Below, one piece after another: positions 56,813 through 64,000 of a DNA stretch of 64,000 nt. Made by a program: the position numbers and the translations under genes. This DNA comes from Tissierella simiarum. Lineage in GTDB: Bacteria; Bacillota; Clostridia; Tissierellales; Tissierellaceae. Position 1 is the first letter of the stretch. Each line of letters begins with the position of its first letter. The stretch is taken from contig NZ_JAHLPM010000001.1 of NCBI RefSeq assembly GCF_018917865.1, positions 124,001-188,000 on the forward strand, given 5' to 3'. The notes under the pieces were generated by a model, which saw only the letters and a program-made list of their open reading frames with translations, was not told where the DNA came from and ran no database searches.

Positions 56813-57080
56813 CATTTAAAACAGCTTTCCCCACTAATAAATCTGTCCTTATATCCACAGGTATTATATCCTTATCACTTATATCCATATTGTTAATCCA
56901 TACATCACAATGATTCTTCGTACAGAAGAAGTTCATTGAATTCCAAAATTTTTCAAAGAATTCTTCATTTTCATCATAATCTAAATGAATTACTCTCTGC
57001 TCCATATCTCCAATATTTGAATATTTTCCTGATAATCTTAGTTTTTTTATGCCTCTAAGTGTATTAACCTCTACGTTCAT
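56802..57080 (-). CDS. SaoL/MerB C-terminal-domain paralogue, non-catalytic
   Basis: 92 residues from ATG 57080 (GAGGTGGC upstream). Aligns with the last third of SaoL: VIHLDYDENEEFFEKFW-NSMNFFCTKNHCDVWINNMD against ILHVDLNKNLNWSGNC-U-NIMNFFCTKKEYDTWVAKMQ. It lacks the catalytic Cys/Asp region and has Phe-Trp where SaoL has Cys-Sec. The Trp codon is TGG at exactly the UGA position, and the SECIS-like hairpin is retained with the same spacing. It may be a relic or a metal-binding accessory. Confidence 0.8.
   Translation of the reverse strand: MNVEVNTLRGIKKLRLSGKYSNIGDMEQRVIHLDYDENEEFFEKFWNSMNFFCTKNHCDVWINNMDISDKDIIPVDIRTDLLVGKAVLNEKS
56914..56930 (-). other. Relic SECIS-like hairpin
   Basis: TTCTTC-TGTAC-GAAGAA, identical to the core of the saoL hairpin and also 12 nt after the codon (here TGG) that aligns with the Sec UGA. 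Confidence 0.65.
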
Positions 57081-57230
57081 TGTTGCCACCTCAAAAAACA
57101 CCCCTCAATTCTCTTAAATAATGAGTTTATCAAAGATATAGCTATTCTGATATAAGTAATTCCCACATTTATTTTTGGATAGTTTAAAAATCTGTAAAAT
57201 ATCTTAAATCATTAGTTAGGTACTATTCAT

Positions 57231-58091
57231 TTACTTAATCCTACAACAAGTTATTTCATTAACATCCTTATCTAATTTCAGACACCAATGACCAATAAAT
57301 TTTATATCATTTCTTTCTTTTCTAATATTATCTATCTTTTCAATATAATTTTTGCCCTCAACTTTTATTCTGTCAATTTCTAAAAGCCCTATAGCCTCAA
57401 GGGAAGTTGATGTCTTGCCACAAAGATGAACTATAGTATCTCCTAATTGACTTTCAATTTTTTTTAATATATTGTATGTAGATTTTCCTGATACTTCTTC
57501 GTATATCCTTGGTCCAAGAATATCTATGGTACCTGTAGGATCAGCAAATGATATAATGTCTGCCCCTTGTTTTATACCTTCAAGCATATAGGCTACTATA
57601 CTATCTTCAATCAGATTTAATAGTCTATTAGCTGTTTCTCTATCCTTCCTAAGTGTTTTATAAAATAATCTACTATCCATAATTGATGTAGCAAGGCTTA
57701 TAGGACCTGTAATATTTAGACATACCTTTTCTTCCATTTCCTTTAGTTTTTTTATAGCTTTTAAAACCTCAGCTATTCTACCATTAGTTAAGTCAATGGA
57801 AGGAATAACTTCCATCGAGGATATATTATCAATTCTATATTTATTAATTCTATTACCTACTCTTTTATCAAAGATTACAGTAGAACCGAAAGCTTCAGCC
57901 TCTACAGTATGACAAAAGGGAATTGTGCAATATGTTCTACTTTTATTTTCTCTTAAAATTTTAGATAATATTGCTATTTTAGCAGCATCCTTATTTACAT
58001 CTTCAAAAGATATATTTAATTCTTCTAAGATTTTATTAGGAATAGTCTCTGTTTCATTACCACTACATTTAAAAATATTTGTAACTGCCAT
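57231..58091 (-). CDS. Short uroporphyrinogen-decarboxylase-family methyltransferase
   Basis: 286 residues, shorter than the usual 340-360. TIM-barrel MtaA/CmuA-like features: CLNITGPISLATSIMDS, GADIISFADPTGT, the zinc pair in IVHLCGKTST, and a terminal Cys in ITCCRIK. The family moves methyl groups between corrinoid proteins and thiols or folate. The N-terminal catalytic-mouth region is reduced. Last gene of the corrinoid cluster. Confidence 0.82.
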   Translation of the reverse strand: MAVTNIFKCSGNETETIPNKILEELNISFEDVNKDAAKIAILSKILRENKSRTYCTIPFCHTVEAEAFGSTVIFDKRVGNRINKYRIDNISSMEVIPSIDLTNGRIAEVLKAIKKLKEMEEKVCLNITGPISLATSIMDSRLFYKTLRKDRETANRLLNLIEDSIVAYMLEGIKQGADIISFADPTGTIDILGPRIYEEVSGKSTYNILKKIESQLGDTIVHLCGKTSTSLEAIGLLEIDRIKVEGKNYIEKIDNIRKERNDIKFIGHWCLKLDKDVNEITCCRIK

Positions 58092-58104
58092 TTTATCACC
58101 TTTT

Positions 58105-59829
58105 CTAAAAATTTAACTGATTTACAAATACGTCTTGAAAGTTTTCTCTAAGAGACAACTCTAGCACTATCATGTTTTTATTAATATCATACACCTTTTC
58201 AAGACATGATTTATTAATTAAAGCTAATTTAGCTCCTTCTAATGAAGTATTGCCTAAAAAGTTTATCTCTCCTTTAAATCCTCTAGGAATAAGACCTATA
58301 GTCTTGATACTATCTGGGTTAATATGATATCCAAATGCTCCTGCAATATAGGCCTTTGGTATTTCTTCTATTGTTAGTCCTATTTCCTCCAGCATCAAAA
58401 TAACTCCGGCAGCTATAGCACCTTTAGCTAATTGAATTTGTCTTATATCTTTTTGAGAAATATATACATCTTCTGTAATATAAAATTTCTTATCTATTAA
58501 TCGATCTGCTATTTTATCGTCTAATTTCTTATTCCATCTACCAGACTTCAATAAAATATCTCTTTTAATCAAGGCACTAGTTATATCCATTAGTCCACTT
58601 CCACAGATTCCTATTGCCTTTCTATTTCCTATAGTACTGTAGCTTATATTATACTCTTCATCTATATCAAAGGTTTCTATAGCACCATTTTGAGCACGAC
58701 ATCCACACTCTATATTCATTCCCTCTAATGCAGGGCCAGCTGCCGTAGATGTAGATATTATCTTTCCATCTCTTAAAGCTGCCAATTCACCGTTTGTACC
58801 AATATCTATAAATATAGCTTCTTTATTATTTTGAAAATCTGATGCCATAATACCAGATACTATATCTCCACCTACATAAGAAGATGCAGAAGGAATAATG
58901 GTTAGTATTGCTTCTCTATTGGCCTCAATAGATAAATCTTTTGCCTTAATATCCTTGGGACTTAAAAATATTGATCTATAGGGTGCTTTAGCTAATGAAC
59001 TTGGATTTATGCCTAATAAAAGATGAAGCATAGTAGTGTTAGCTGACACCACAATATGATAAATATCATTTATACTATATTTGCTACTCACCAATTGTTT
59101 AAGAGAGCTATTTATTTCATCTATAATCAGTTCCTGTAATTTAATAGAGCCTAGAGAATTTTCCATACAATATGTAATCCTTGTAAGCACATCTCCTCCA
59201 TATTGAGTTTGAGGATTTAAAGATGATAATTTTTCAATTATTTCTCCACTAGATAGATCTAATAGATAATATGAAATCCCTGTAGTTCCAATATCTATTG
59301 CTACACCTAATATTTTTTTTCGAAATTCTGCTATATCCAATAATTCTTCTCCAGATACAACTCCCCATATTTCTTGAGGATTGTTATTCTCTAATCTGCT
59401 AATTTTCTGATATAGTTCTACTGAATTAAAATTATATCCTAAATAATCTATATATGGACTAGAGCTTTCCTTGTCAATCTGTGATAGCTTTACATTTTTC
59501 ACAGAACTATCTACCGGCACATCAATACTATGACCTTTATTTATTGTTTTCAATATCTTTTCACTATCAATAAGCTTTACTTCTACATCTCCAAGGATTT
59601 TTGCCATACAAGACAATCTTTCACGTTTGTTTATGTCAATAATTTTTTCTTCTCCATTAACTGGATTTGATAACTTCCCTTTTACTATGACTTTACATTT
59701 TCCACAAGACCCCATACCATTGCATGGTGTTTCTATATTTAATTTTGCTTCTCTAATTGCATCTAGTAAGGTGGTGCTTTTTTCTACTTCAATACTTATA
59801 TTTTCTTTAATAAAATTTACTATAGGCAT
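58105..59829 (-). CDS. RACo-type corrinoid reductive activator (ASKHA)
   Basis: 574 residues. N-terminal plant-type [2Fe-2S] ferredoxin domain (CNGMGSCGKCKV, later Cys in RLSCMAKIL), a linker, then the DUF4445/ASKHA ATPase domain (GVAIDIGTTGISYYLLDL, EAIFIDIGTNGELAALRDG, AAGPALEGMNIECG, CGSGLMDI). It reduces inactive Co(II) corrinoid proteins to Co(I) using ATP. Serves the B12 protein encoded at the head of the cluster. Confidence 0.92.
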   Translation of the reverse strand: MPIVNFIKENISIEVEKSTTLLDAIREAKLNIETPCNGMGSCGKCKVIVKGKLSNPVNGEEKIIDINKRERLSCMAKILGDVEVKLIDSEKILKTINKGHSIDVPVDSSVKNVKLSQIDKESSSPYIDYLGYNFNSVELYQKISRLENNNPQEIWGVVSGEELLDIAEFRKKILGVAIDIGTTGISYYLLDLSSGEIIEKLSSLNPQTQYGGDVLTRITYCMENSLGSIKLQELIIDEINSSLKQLVSSKYSINDIYHIVVSANTTMLHLLLGINPSSLAKAPYRSIFLSPKDIKAKDLSIEANREAILTIIPSASSYVGGDIVSGIMASDFQNNKEAIFIDIGTNGELAALRDGKIISTSTAAGPALEGMNIECGCRAQNGAIETFDIDEEYNISYSTIGNRKAIGICGSGLMDITSALIKRDILLKSGRWNKKLDDKIADRLIDKKFYITEDVYISQKDIRQIQLAKGAIAAGVILMLEEIGLTIEEIPKAYIAGAFGYHINPDSIKTIGLIPRGFKGEINFLGNTSLEGAKLALINKSCLEKVYDINKNMIVLELSLRENFQDVFVNQLNF

Positions 59830-60827
59830 TATATACTTCCTTTCACATAGTCTGTCATAGCTCTTAAGTTTTCAATAGGAGTAGACATACCTAATCCACA
59901 AGCAGGCGATACAATATCTACTCCAGAATCAATGGCATTCTTTGTAATAGAAATAATTCTGTCTATAGGCCCATTTTGCAGTAACAGAGTGCTTACATTT
60001 CCCATAAGCTTTTTATTAAGTTTTGATTTTGCAAATCTCATATTTACTATTGAATCGAAGCTAAGAGCATCTACTTCTAAAGTATTTAAGCTATCAATTA
60101 TAGTCTTTGCATCACCACAAATATGAATTATTACGGGGATACTAAGTTCTTTCATGACCTTTAGGAATTTTTCGTACATAGGCATTGCAAATTTATCAAA
60201 GTTTTTCTTCCCTAATATTTCCCCAGTGGCTGTAGGGTCTGAAATGGCTATAAGATCAGCACCTGCTTTTACCATTTCTTTTGCATATTCTATGGAATAA
60301 TCATTTACATATTCAATAAATCTATAGGCTTCATCTGGTTCTCTCCTTAGCATTTTAAATAGCCTAAGAGGATCTACAATGGAAGTAGCAGTACTTATAG
60401 GTCCCGTTATATTTCCAATCACTGGAATCTCATCATTTTTTAACTTTGCAATAGCTGTAATCACAGTGGCCATTCTTTTATTTTCTAGTGGATTTATTCT
60501 AAATTCCTCCATTATCTCATCTATAGAAGAATTATTATATTCAAGTATCCTAGGTTCGTTATTCTTATCCCCTTCACTAATTGTGACCCCCAATGGTTCT
60601 GCCTCACATGTCATACAAAATGGCACACCATAATTTTCAAATCCTACAACTTCTCTAATTTTAATAGCTGTGGCTACCATAGCATCCAATTCTGTATTAT
60701 GATTTAGATCCATATCCCCTAGCAACTCTGTAACAGCAGCATTCATCATGCCTCCAGGACATATTATAGGAGGTCTGTCTGTTTTTTCACCCTTAAGCAA
60801 TTTTACTAATCTTTCTTTTTCATTCAT
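59829..60827 (-). CDS. MtaA/CmuA-family corrinoid methyltransferase
   Basis: 332 residues from ATG 60827 (AGGAGAGAG upstream). URO-D barrel: ERLVKLLKGEKTDRPPIIC, VIGNITGPISTATSIVDPLR, GADLIAISDPTATGEILG, zinc ligands in IIHICGDAKT and SPACGLGMSTPIENL. Transfers methyl from a methyl-corrinoid to an acceptor. Shares its stop/start boundary with the RACo gene. Confidence 0.9.
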   Translation of the reverse strand: MNEKERLVKLLKGEKTDRPPIICPGGMMNAAVTELLGDMDLNHNTELDAMVATAIKIREVVGFENYGVPFCMTCEAEPLGVTISEGDKNNEPRILEYNNSSIDEIMEEFRINPLENKRMATVITAIAKLKNDEIPVIGNITGPISTATSIVDPLRLFKMLRREPDEAYRFIEYVNDYSIEYAKEMVKAGADLIAISDPTATGEILGKKNFDKFAMPMYEKFLKVMKELSIPVIIHICGDAKTIIDSLNTLEVDALSFDSIVNMRFAKSKLNKKLMGNVSTLLLQNGPIDRIISITKNAIDSGVDIVSPACGLGMSTPIENLRAMTDYVKGSI

Positions 60828-60837
60828 AATCTCTCTC

Positions 60838-61911
60838 CTACTCTTCACTAAATAATAGTTCTTCATTAATTGGATAGCTACCATATATTCTAACTGCATC
60901 CATTAATGCATCAATATTTTCCATTGGCGAATACATAGGTATTTGACATCCAGAACTAAGTATATAACCTTTTTTAGATCCATAAGTCTTTTTAATACAT
61001 TCTTTAGCAGCTCTTAAAACATCTTCCCTGGTTCCTTTTTGCATTACATCTACTGGAGGAACATTCCCTGATATTGTAATTCTATCTCCCATTATTTTCT
61101 TTGCTTCAGCAAGGTCTTCCACATTATCAATACTAAAACTTGATACTCCCGTATCCATAACAGACTCCCAAATTCCCTTGCTTGTACCACAAATATGTAT
61201 TGAAATACTACGTCCAGTTAAAGATTTCATTTTATCTACGCTCTTTTTTATATATGGTGCAGAAAATTCGTTAAATTGTTTAACACTTATTAAGCTAGTG
61301 GATGATACCGGATCTGAGAATCCTACTCCTATGCCTAATTCTGCAGCTTTTTCAATAAATCTATTGTTTGATTCAGTTACAATTTCCATTAATGTATGAA
61401 CTTTCTTCGGATATTTAAGCATCCATTTCAGAAGATTTTCTGTACCAACTACTGAAGCAGCAGTACTAAAAGGTCCAGCCAAACCTGCCCCTACGTTTAC
61501 TTCATCACCAATCTTATCTTTTATAATCTTTATAGCCTTAAGAACCAATGGAAGCTTGCCATCCTTCTCAGGATCAGAAGGTTTTAAACTCTCTATTTCA
61601 TCTACACTATTTACTGCAGGAGCAAGTAATAATGAAATATTGTTATCAGGATAATGCATCTTTGAACCCATAGCTTCAGCAACCCCTCTTAATGTAGCTG
61701 AAACACTTACACCATCATGCCTTAACTTTTCAAACAATGCAATCTCCAGTTCTGCCATTCTCTCTGCTGAATGATAATATTCTTTAAGGGTTATACCTAT
61801 GAATGGTGCCATAGTCACTCCCATATGAGGATTACATGGTATACGATCTATTTCAAGTCCTTGTGCAAAAGCTGTCATTCTTTCTTTTGGGGTCATTTGA
61901 TCTTTTCTCAA
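60838..61911 (-). CDS. Uroporphyrinogen-decarboxylase-family methyltransferase
   Basis: 357 residues. TPKERMTAFAQGLEIDRIPC, GLAGPFSTAASVVGTENLLK, GVGFSDPVSSTSLIS, zinc ligands in SIHICGTSKG and SSGCQIPMYSPMENI. Second full-length member in the cluster, so substrate and acceptor sides may be split between two paralogues. Gap of ten bases to the next gene. Confidence 0.9.
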   Translation of the reverse strand: MRKDQMTPKERMTAFAQGLEIDRIPCNPHMGVTMAPFIGITLKEYYHSAERMAELEIALFEKLRHDGVSVSATLRGVAEAMGSKMHYPDNNISLLLAPAVNSVDEIESLKPSDPEKDGKLPLVLKAIKIIKDKIGDEVNVGAGLAGPFSTAASVVGTENLLKWMLKYPKKVHTLMEIVTESNNRFIEKAAELGIGVGFSDPVSSTSLISVKQFNEFSAPYIKKSVDKMKSLTGRSISIHICGTSKGIWESVMDTGVSSFSIDNVEDLAEAKKIMGDRITISGNVPPVDVMQKGTREDVLRAAKECIKKTYGSKKGYILSSGCQIPMYSPMENIDALMDAVRIYGSYPINEELLFSEE

Positions 61912-61929
61912 ATCTACACCTCCATTCCG

Positions 61930-62574
61930 TTAGCTTGCTACCATTGTCTTTATTCTTTTTACTGCCTCATTTGCATCAACAGTATATGCATCTGCACCAA
62001 TTTCATCTGCAAATTTCTGAGAAATAGGTCCTCCACCGATCATAACTTTATATTTATTTCTTATATTTCTTTGTTTTAACATATCTATTACAGTTTTCAT
62101 ACCCATCATAGTTGTAGTCATCAGTGTTGACATACAAATAAAGTTTGCATTTACTTCTTCTGCTACATTTATAAATTTTTCCAATGGAACATCTCTGCCT
62201 AAATCATATACTTCAATACCTGCAGATTCAGTCATTATTTTAACTAGATTCTTACCTATATCATGTGTATCCCCTTCAACAACTCCAATAACTACTTTTA
62301 TAGGATTATCTGTAGATTCTTTTTCTATATGGGGTTTTAATATATCCAACCCTATGTTTAAAGTGTCTGAACAAGTAAGTACTTCTGGAAGAAAATATTC
62401 TTGTTCCTCGTAGAGCTGCCCTACTTTATTCATTCCTGCCACCAAACCTTCTGTAATTGTTTTATCTGCTGGTATAAGTAATTCTAATGATTTATTACAG
62501 AGCTCTTCTACTAATTCATCTTCCATTTCCACTACCGCTTCACTAATTTCCTGAAATAGTTTTTCTTCATTCAT
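61930..62574 (-). CDS. Corrinoid (B12-binding) protein, MtaC/MtbC type
   Basis: 214 residues. N-terminal helical cap (about 5-85, B12-binding 2) and Rossmann domain with EGDTHDIGKNLVKIM, the DxHxxG motif that supplies the cobalt His ligand, then SxL in MSTLMTTTMMG and GGGPISQKFADEIGAD. Carries the methyl group between the methyltransferases encoded downstream. First gene of the cluster. Confidence 0.95.
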   Translation of the reverse strand: MNEEKLFQEISEAVVEMEDELVEELCNKSLELLIPADKTITEGLVAGMNKVGQLYEEQEYFLPEVLTCSDTLNIGLDILKPHIEKESTDNPIKVVIGVVEGDTHDIGKNLVKIMTESAGIEVYDLGRDVPLEKFINVAEEVNANFICMSTLMTTTMMGMKTVIDMLKQRNIRNKYKVMIGGGPISQKFADEIGADAYTVDANEAVKRIKTMVAS

Positions 62575-62732
62575 TCTATAACCCCCTTAATTTACTATCC
62601 TTATTAAGTAATATTGTATATTAATTGGCAATAGTATTCTAATAAGTATTATTAATGCAGGATTTATTTGTTATAGACTAAAATAATAAAACAAGAGAAA
62701 TGAATGAAAACTATAAAATTAAACACAAATAA

Positions 62733-62817
62733 AAAAATCCTAAAATTAGGATGATAAATAAAAACAATTTAATAAGGTTTTATTGTAGTAATAACCCCTA
62801 AGCTTTTAAGCTTAAGG
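62733..62817 (-). terminator. Tandem terminators after the deacetylase gene
   Basis: On minus: AACCCTTAAGCTTA/AAGCTTAGGGGTT (62790-62817) over the stop codon, then ATCCTAATTTTAGGAT with seven T (62733-62752). Confidence 0.65.
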
Positions 62818-63618
62818 GTTCAATTTTTCAATTTGTGATAAATATATAAATTCGATTCCTTGTTCCTGTAGCTTCTTAGACATCTTATCTATAACTTCGA
62901 TTGTAATTTTTCCACCTTGACCTCCAACATGACCTATACCCACAGCATATCCTTTCTCTAAAGCTATTTGGCCAAGTTTTTCCATAGAATCTACTATATC
63001 TTGTTCTCTTTTAGAGTTATCTAAAAATATATCTCTATAGAAATATACTATATCTAACTCCTTTGTTAGCCTTTCTGCTACTGAATATTCACCAGTTCTA
63101 CTATCTAAAAAATATAATCCTTTTTCTTTAGCTACTTTTAAAACTTCCTTCATTATTCTTTCATTTTTCATTACTCTTGATCCCATATGATTATTTATAC
63201 CTTTAGCCCATTTTATTTCCTTAATCCCATCTTCTACGTTTTTTCTAACTTCCTCATTAGATTTAGCACAAGTTATTGGATTAGGTCCTGACCAACTAAT
63301 AGGTCCTGATTCTGATTCCATTGGTAGATGTAATATAATCTCCATCCCAGCATTATAGCATTTTTCTGAATCTATTTTACTATATTCTAAAAAAGGCATT
63401 ACAGCCCCAGTGATTGGAATATCTAATTTCATAAGTTCTTCTATCCCCTCTCCATTGTTTCCTAAATCATTTATTACTAAGGCTATGTACCCTTTCGGAG
63501 TGGCATTTGTCTGTATGCTTTTTTGTTTAAATATTATCCTAAATACAATAAATCCAACAATAAGAATTAATATTAACAACAAAACTAACAACATCCTTTT
63601 ATTTATATAAAGAAACAT
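62812..63618 (-). CDS. Divergent polysaccharide deacetylase (YibQ/DUF610)
   Basis: 268 residues from ATG 63618 (AGGGGGTTTT upstream); longer in-frame starts would precede an unrelated basic region. One membrane anchor (MLLVLLLILILIVGFIVF), then an outside deacetylase-like barrel: ALVINDLGNNGEGIEEL, EIILHLPMESES, KGINNHMGSRVMKNE, YFLDSRTGE, GIGHVGGQGG. Acts on an unknown cell-wall glycan or peptide. Confidence 0.88.
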   Translation of the reverse strand: MFLYINKRMLLVLLLILILIVGFIVFRIIFKQKSIQTNATPKGYIALVINDLGNNGEGIEELMKLDIPITGAVMPFLEYSKIDSEKCYNAGMEIILHLPMESESGPISWSGPNPITCAKSNEEVRKNVEDGIKEIKWAKGINNHMGSRVMKNERIMKEVLKVAKEKGLYFLDSRTGEYSVAERLTKELDIVYFYRDIFLDNSKREQDIVDSMEKLGQIALEKGYAVGIGHVGGQGGKITIEVIDKMSKKLQEQGIEFIYLSQIEKLNP

Positions 63619-63727
63619 TTTATAAAACCCCCTAGAAAAAACCTTGATAAAATAATTCTCTCTATTTATAAAGATATGACATGATATAAAATAATATTTT
63701 AAAAAAAGCTCTTTATTATGAAAAATA

Positions 63728-63763
63728 AAAGAGTAAATTTCAAAATGAAATCTACTCTTTTTT
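63728..63763 (-). terminator. Terminator after the Bax inhibitor-1 family gene
   Basis: AAAAGAGTAGATTTC pairs with GAAATTTACTCTTTT, T-rich tail on minus. Confidence 0.65.
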
Positions 63764-63803
63764 CTCATTGGTCTTAAAATATCTATTTCATTGTATATAA
63801 AAT

Positions 63804-64000
63804 TTAATCTCTACGACGTGATAAAAGTCTTAATATAATTAAGAACAAATTAATAAAGTCTAGATATAATGATAAAGCTCCTATTATTGCACTTTTCTTT
63901 TCTATACTTTCATCATAGAATCCTGTAGCACACATTGATTTCAATTTTTGTGTATCATATGAAATTAATCCTATAAATATTAGAACCCCTATATAAGATA
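63804..64000 (-). CDS. Bax inhibitor-1 (YccA/BI-1) family protein, 3' end
   Basis: The visible last 65 codons encode two membrane helices with GVLIFIGLISYDTQKLKSM and ALSLYLDFINLFLIILRLL, ending RRRD. The YDxQ...LDFINLF pattern is diagnostic of BI-1/YccA proteins, seven-helix pH-sensitive calcium-leak type membrane proteins. The start is outside the window. Confidence 0.85.
   Translation of the reverse strand, partial: SYIGVLIFIGLISYDTQKLKSMCATGFYDESIEKKSAIIGALSLYLDFINLFLIILRLLSRRRD

Noticed and set aside
62575..62811. Cobalamin riboswitch ahead of the corrinoid cluster
   Set aside because: No B12-box-like sequence or suitable fold is visible; only terminators and AT-rich promoter DNA.

Overview
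This is a low-GC, AT-rich stretch typical of an anaerobic, spore-forming Firmicute (Clostridia; the gene style suggests Tissierellales or close relatives, which is inference). The signs are strong GGAGG-type ribosome binding sites with frequent TTG/GTG starts, two ECF sigma/anti-sigma pairs, CotF-like spore coat genes, rubrerythrin, corrinoid methyl transfer, a double-cubane-cluster reductase and several in-frame UGA codons that read best as selenocysteine (Sec).

Left to right. 1-4.5 kb: a mobile-island remnant (unknown ORF running off the left edge, flavin-type oxidase, MerR regulator, frameshifted tnpV, an intact IS3-family element) lying against the 3' end of guaA, a known integration hotspot. 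4.5-7.6 kb: guaB-guaA; GuaA has lost its glutaminase nucleophile. 7.7-13.8 kb: an arsR-acr3-arsC-permease-CobW operon preceded by chrA-chrA-lysR-thioredoxin. 13.9-25.3 kb: secreted PepF, an ABC-2 exporter with a TetR regulator and a clear double operator, an ECF sigma operon, rubrerythrin and small proteins. 25.3-31 kb: an oppDFBCA operon. 31-37 kb: decayed DNA (transposase scrap, amber-interrupted polysaccharide deacetylase, FtsX-type fragment), flotillin and an HTH/CPBP pair. 37-43 kb: PucR regulator, two M20 hydrolases and a two-gene membrane system. 43-45.1 kb: a second ECF sigma/DUF4179 pair.

45.3-57.1 kb is the most interesting region. I identify it as a SAO-type (selenocysteine-assisted organometal) locus, names recalled from protein-family nomenclature: a MerB-like lyase (SaoL), DsrE-like SaoD, thioredoxin-like SaoT, permease SaoE, Cys-Cys-COOH protein SaoC, an ABC importer SaoB-SaoA-SaoP, a second Cys-rich binding protein, a MerR regulator with metal-type cysteines, two double-cubane-cluster reductase genes (one frameshifted), and a [2Fe-2S] metallochaperone-like gene. 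Four genes carry an in-frame UGA, each restoring a full-length family member: SaoL (Cys-Sec), SaoT (Sec-x-x-Cys), SaoB (Cys-Sec) and SaoP. The same perfect 22-bp MerR-type palindrome with a 20-bp spacer lies in the promoters of merR and of the chaperone gene, tying the ends of the locus together. A standalone C-terminal SaoL paralogue at 56.8 kb keeps the SECIS-like hairpin at the same spacing but has TGG where SaoL has TGA, a probable fossil Sec site.

57.2-62.6 kb is a corrinoid methyl-transfer cluster (B12-binding protein, three uroporphyrinogen-decarboxylase-family methyltransferases, a RACo-type activator). It may be functionally linked to the organometal locus, but that is only inferred from position. 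The window ends with a divergent polysaccharide deacetylase and the 3' end of a Bax inhibitor-1 family gene.
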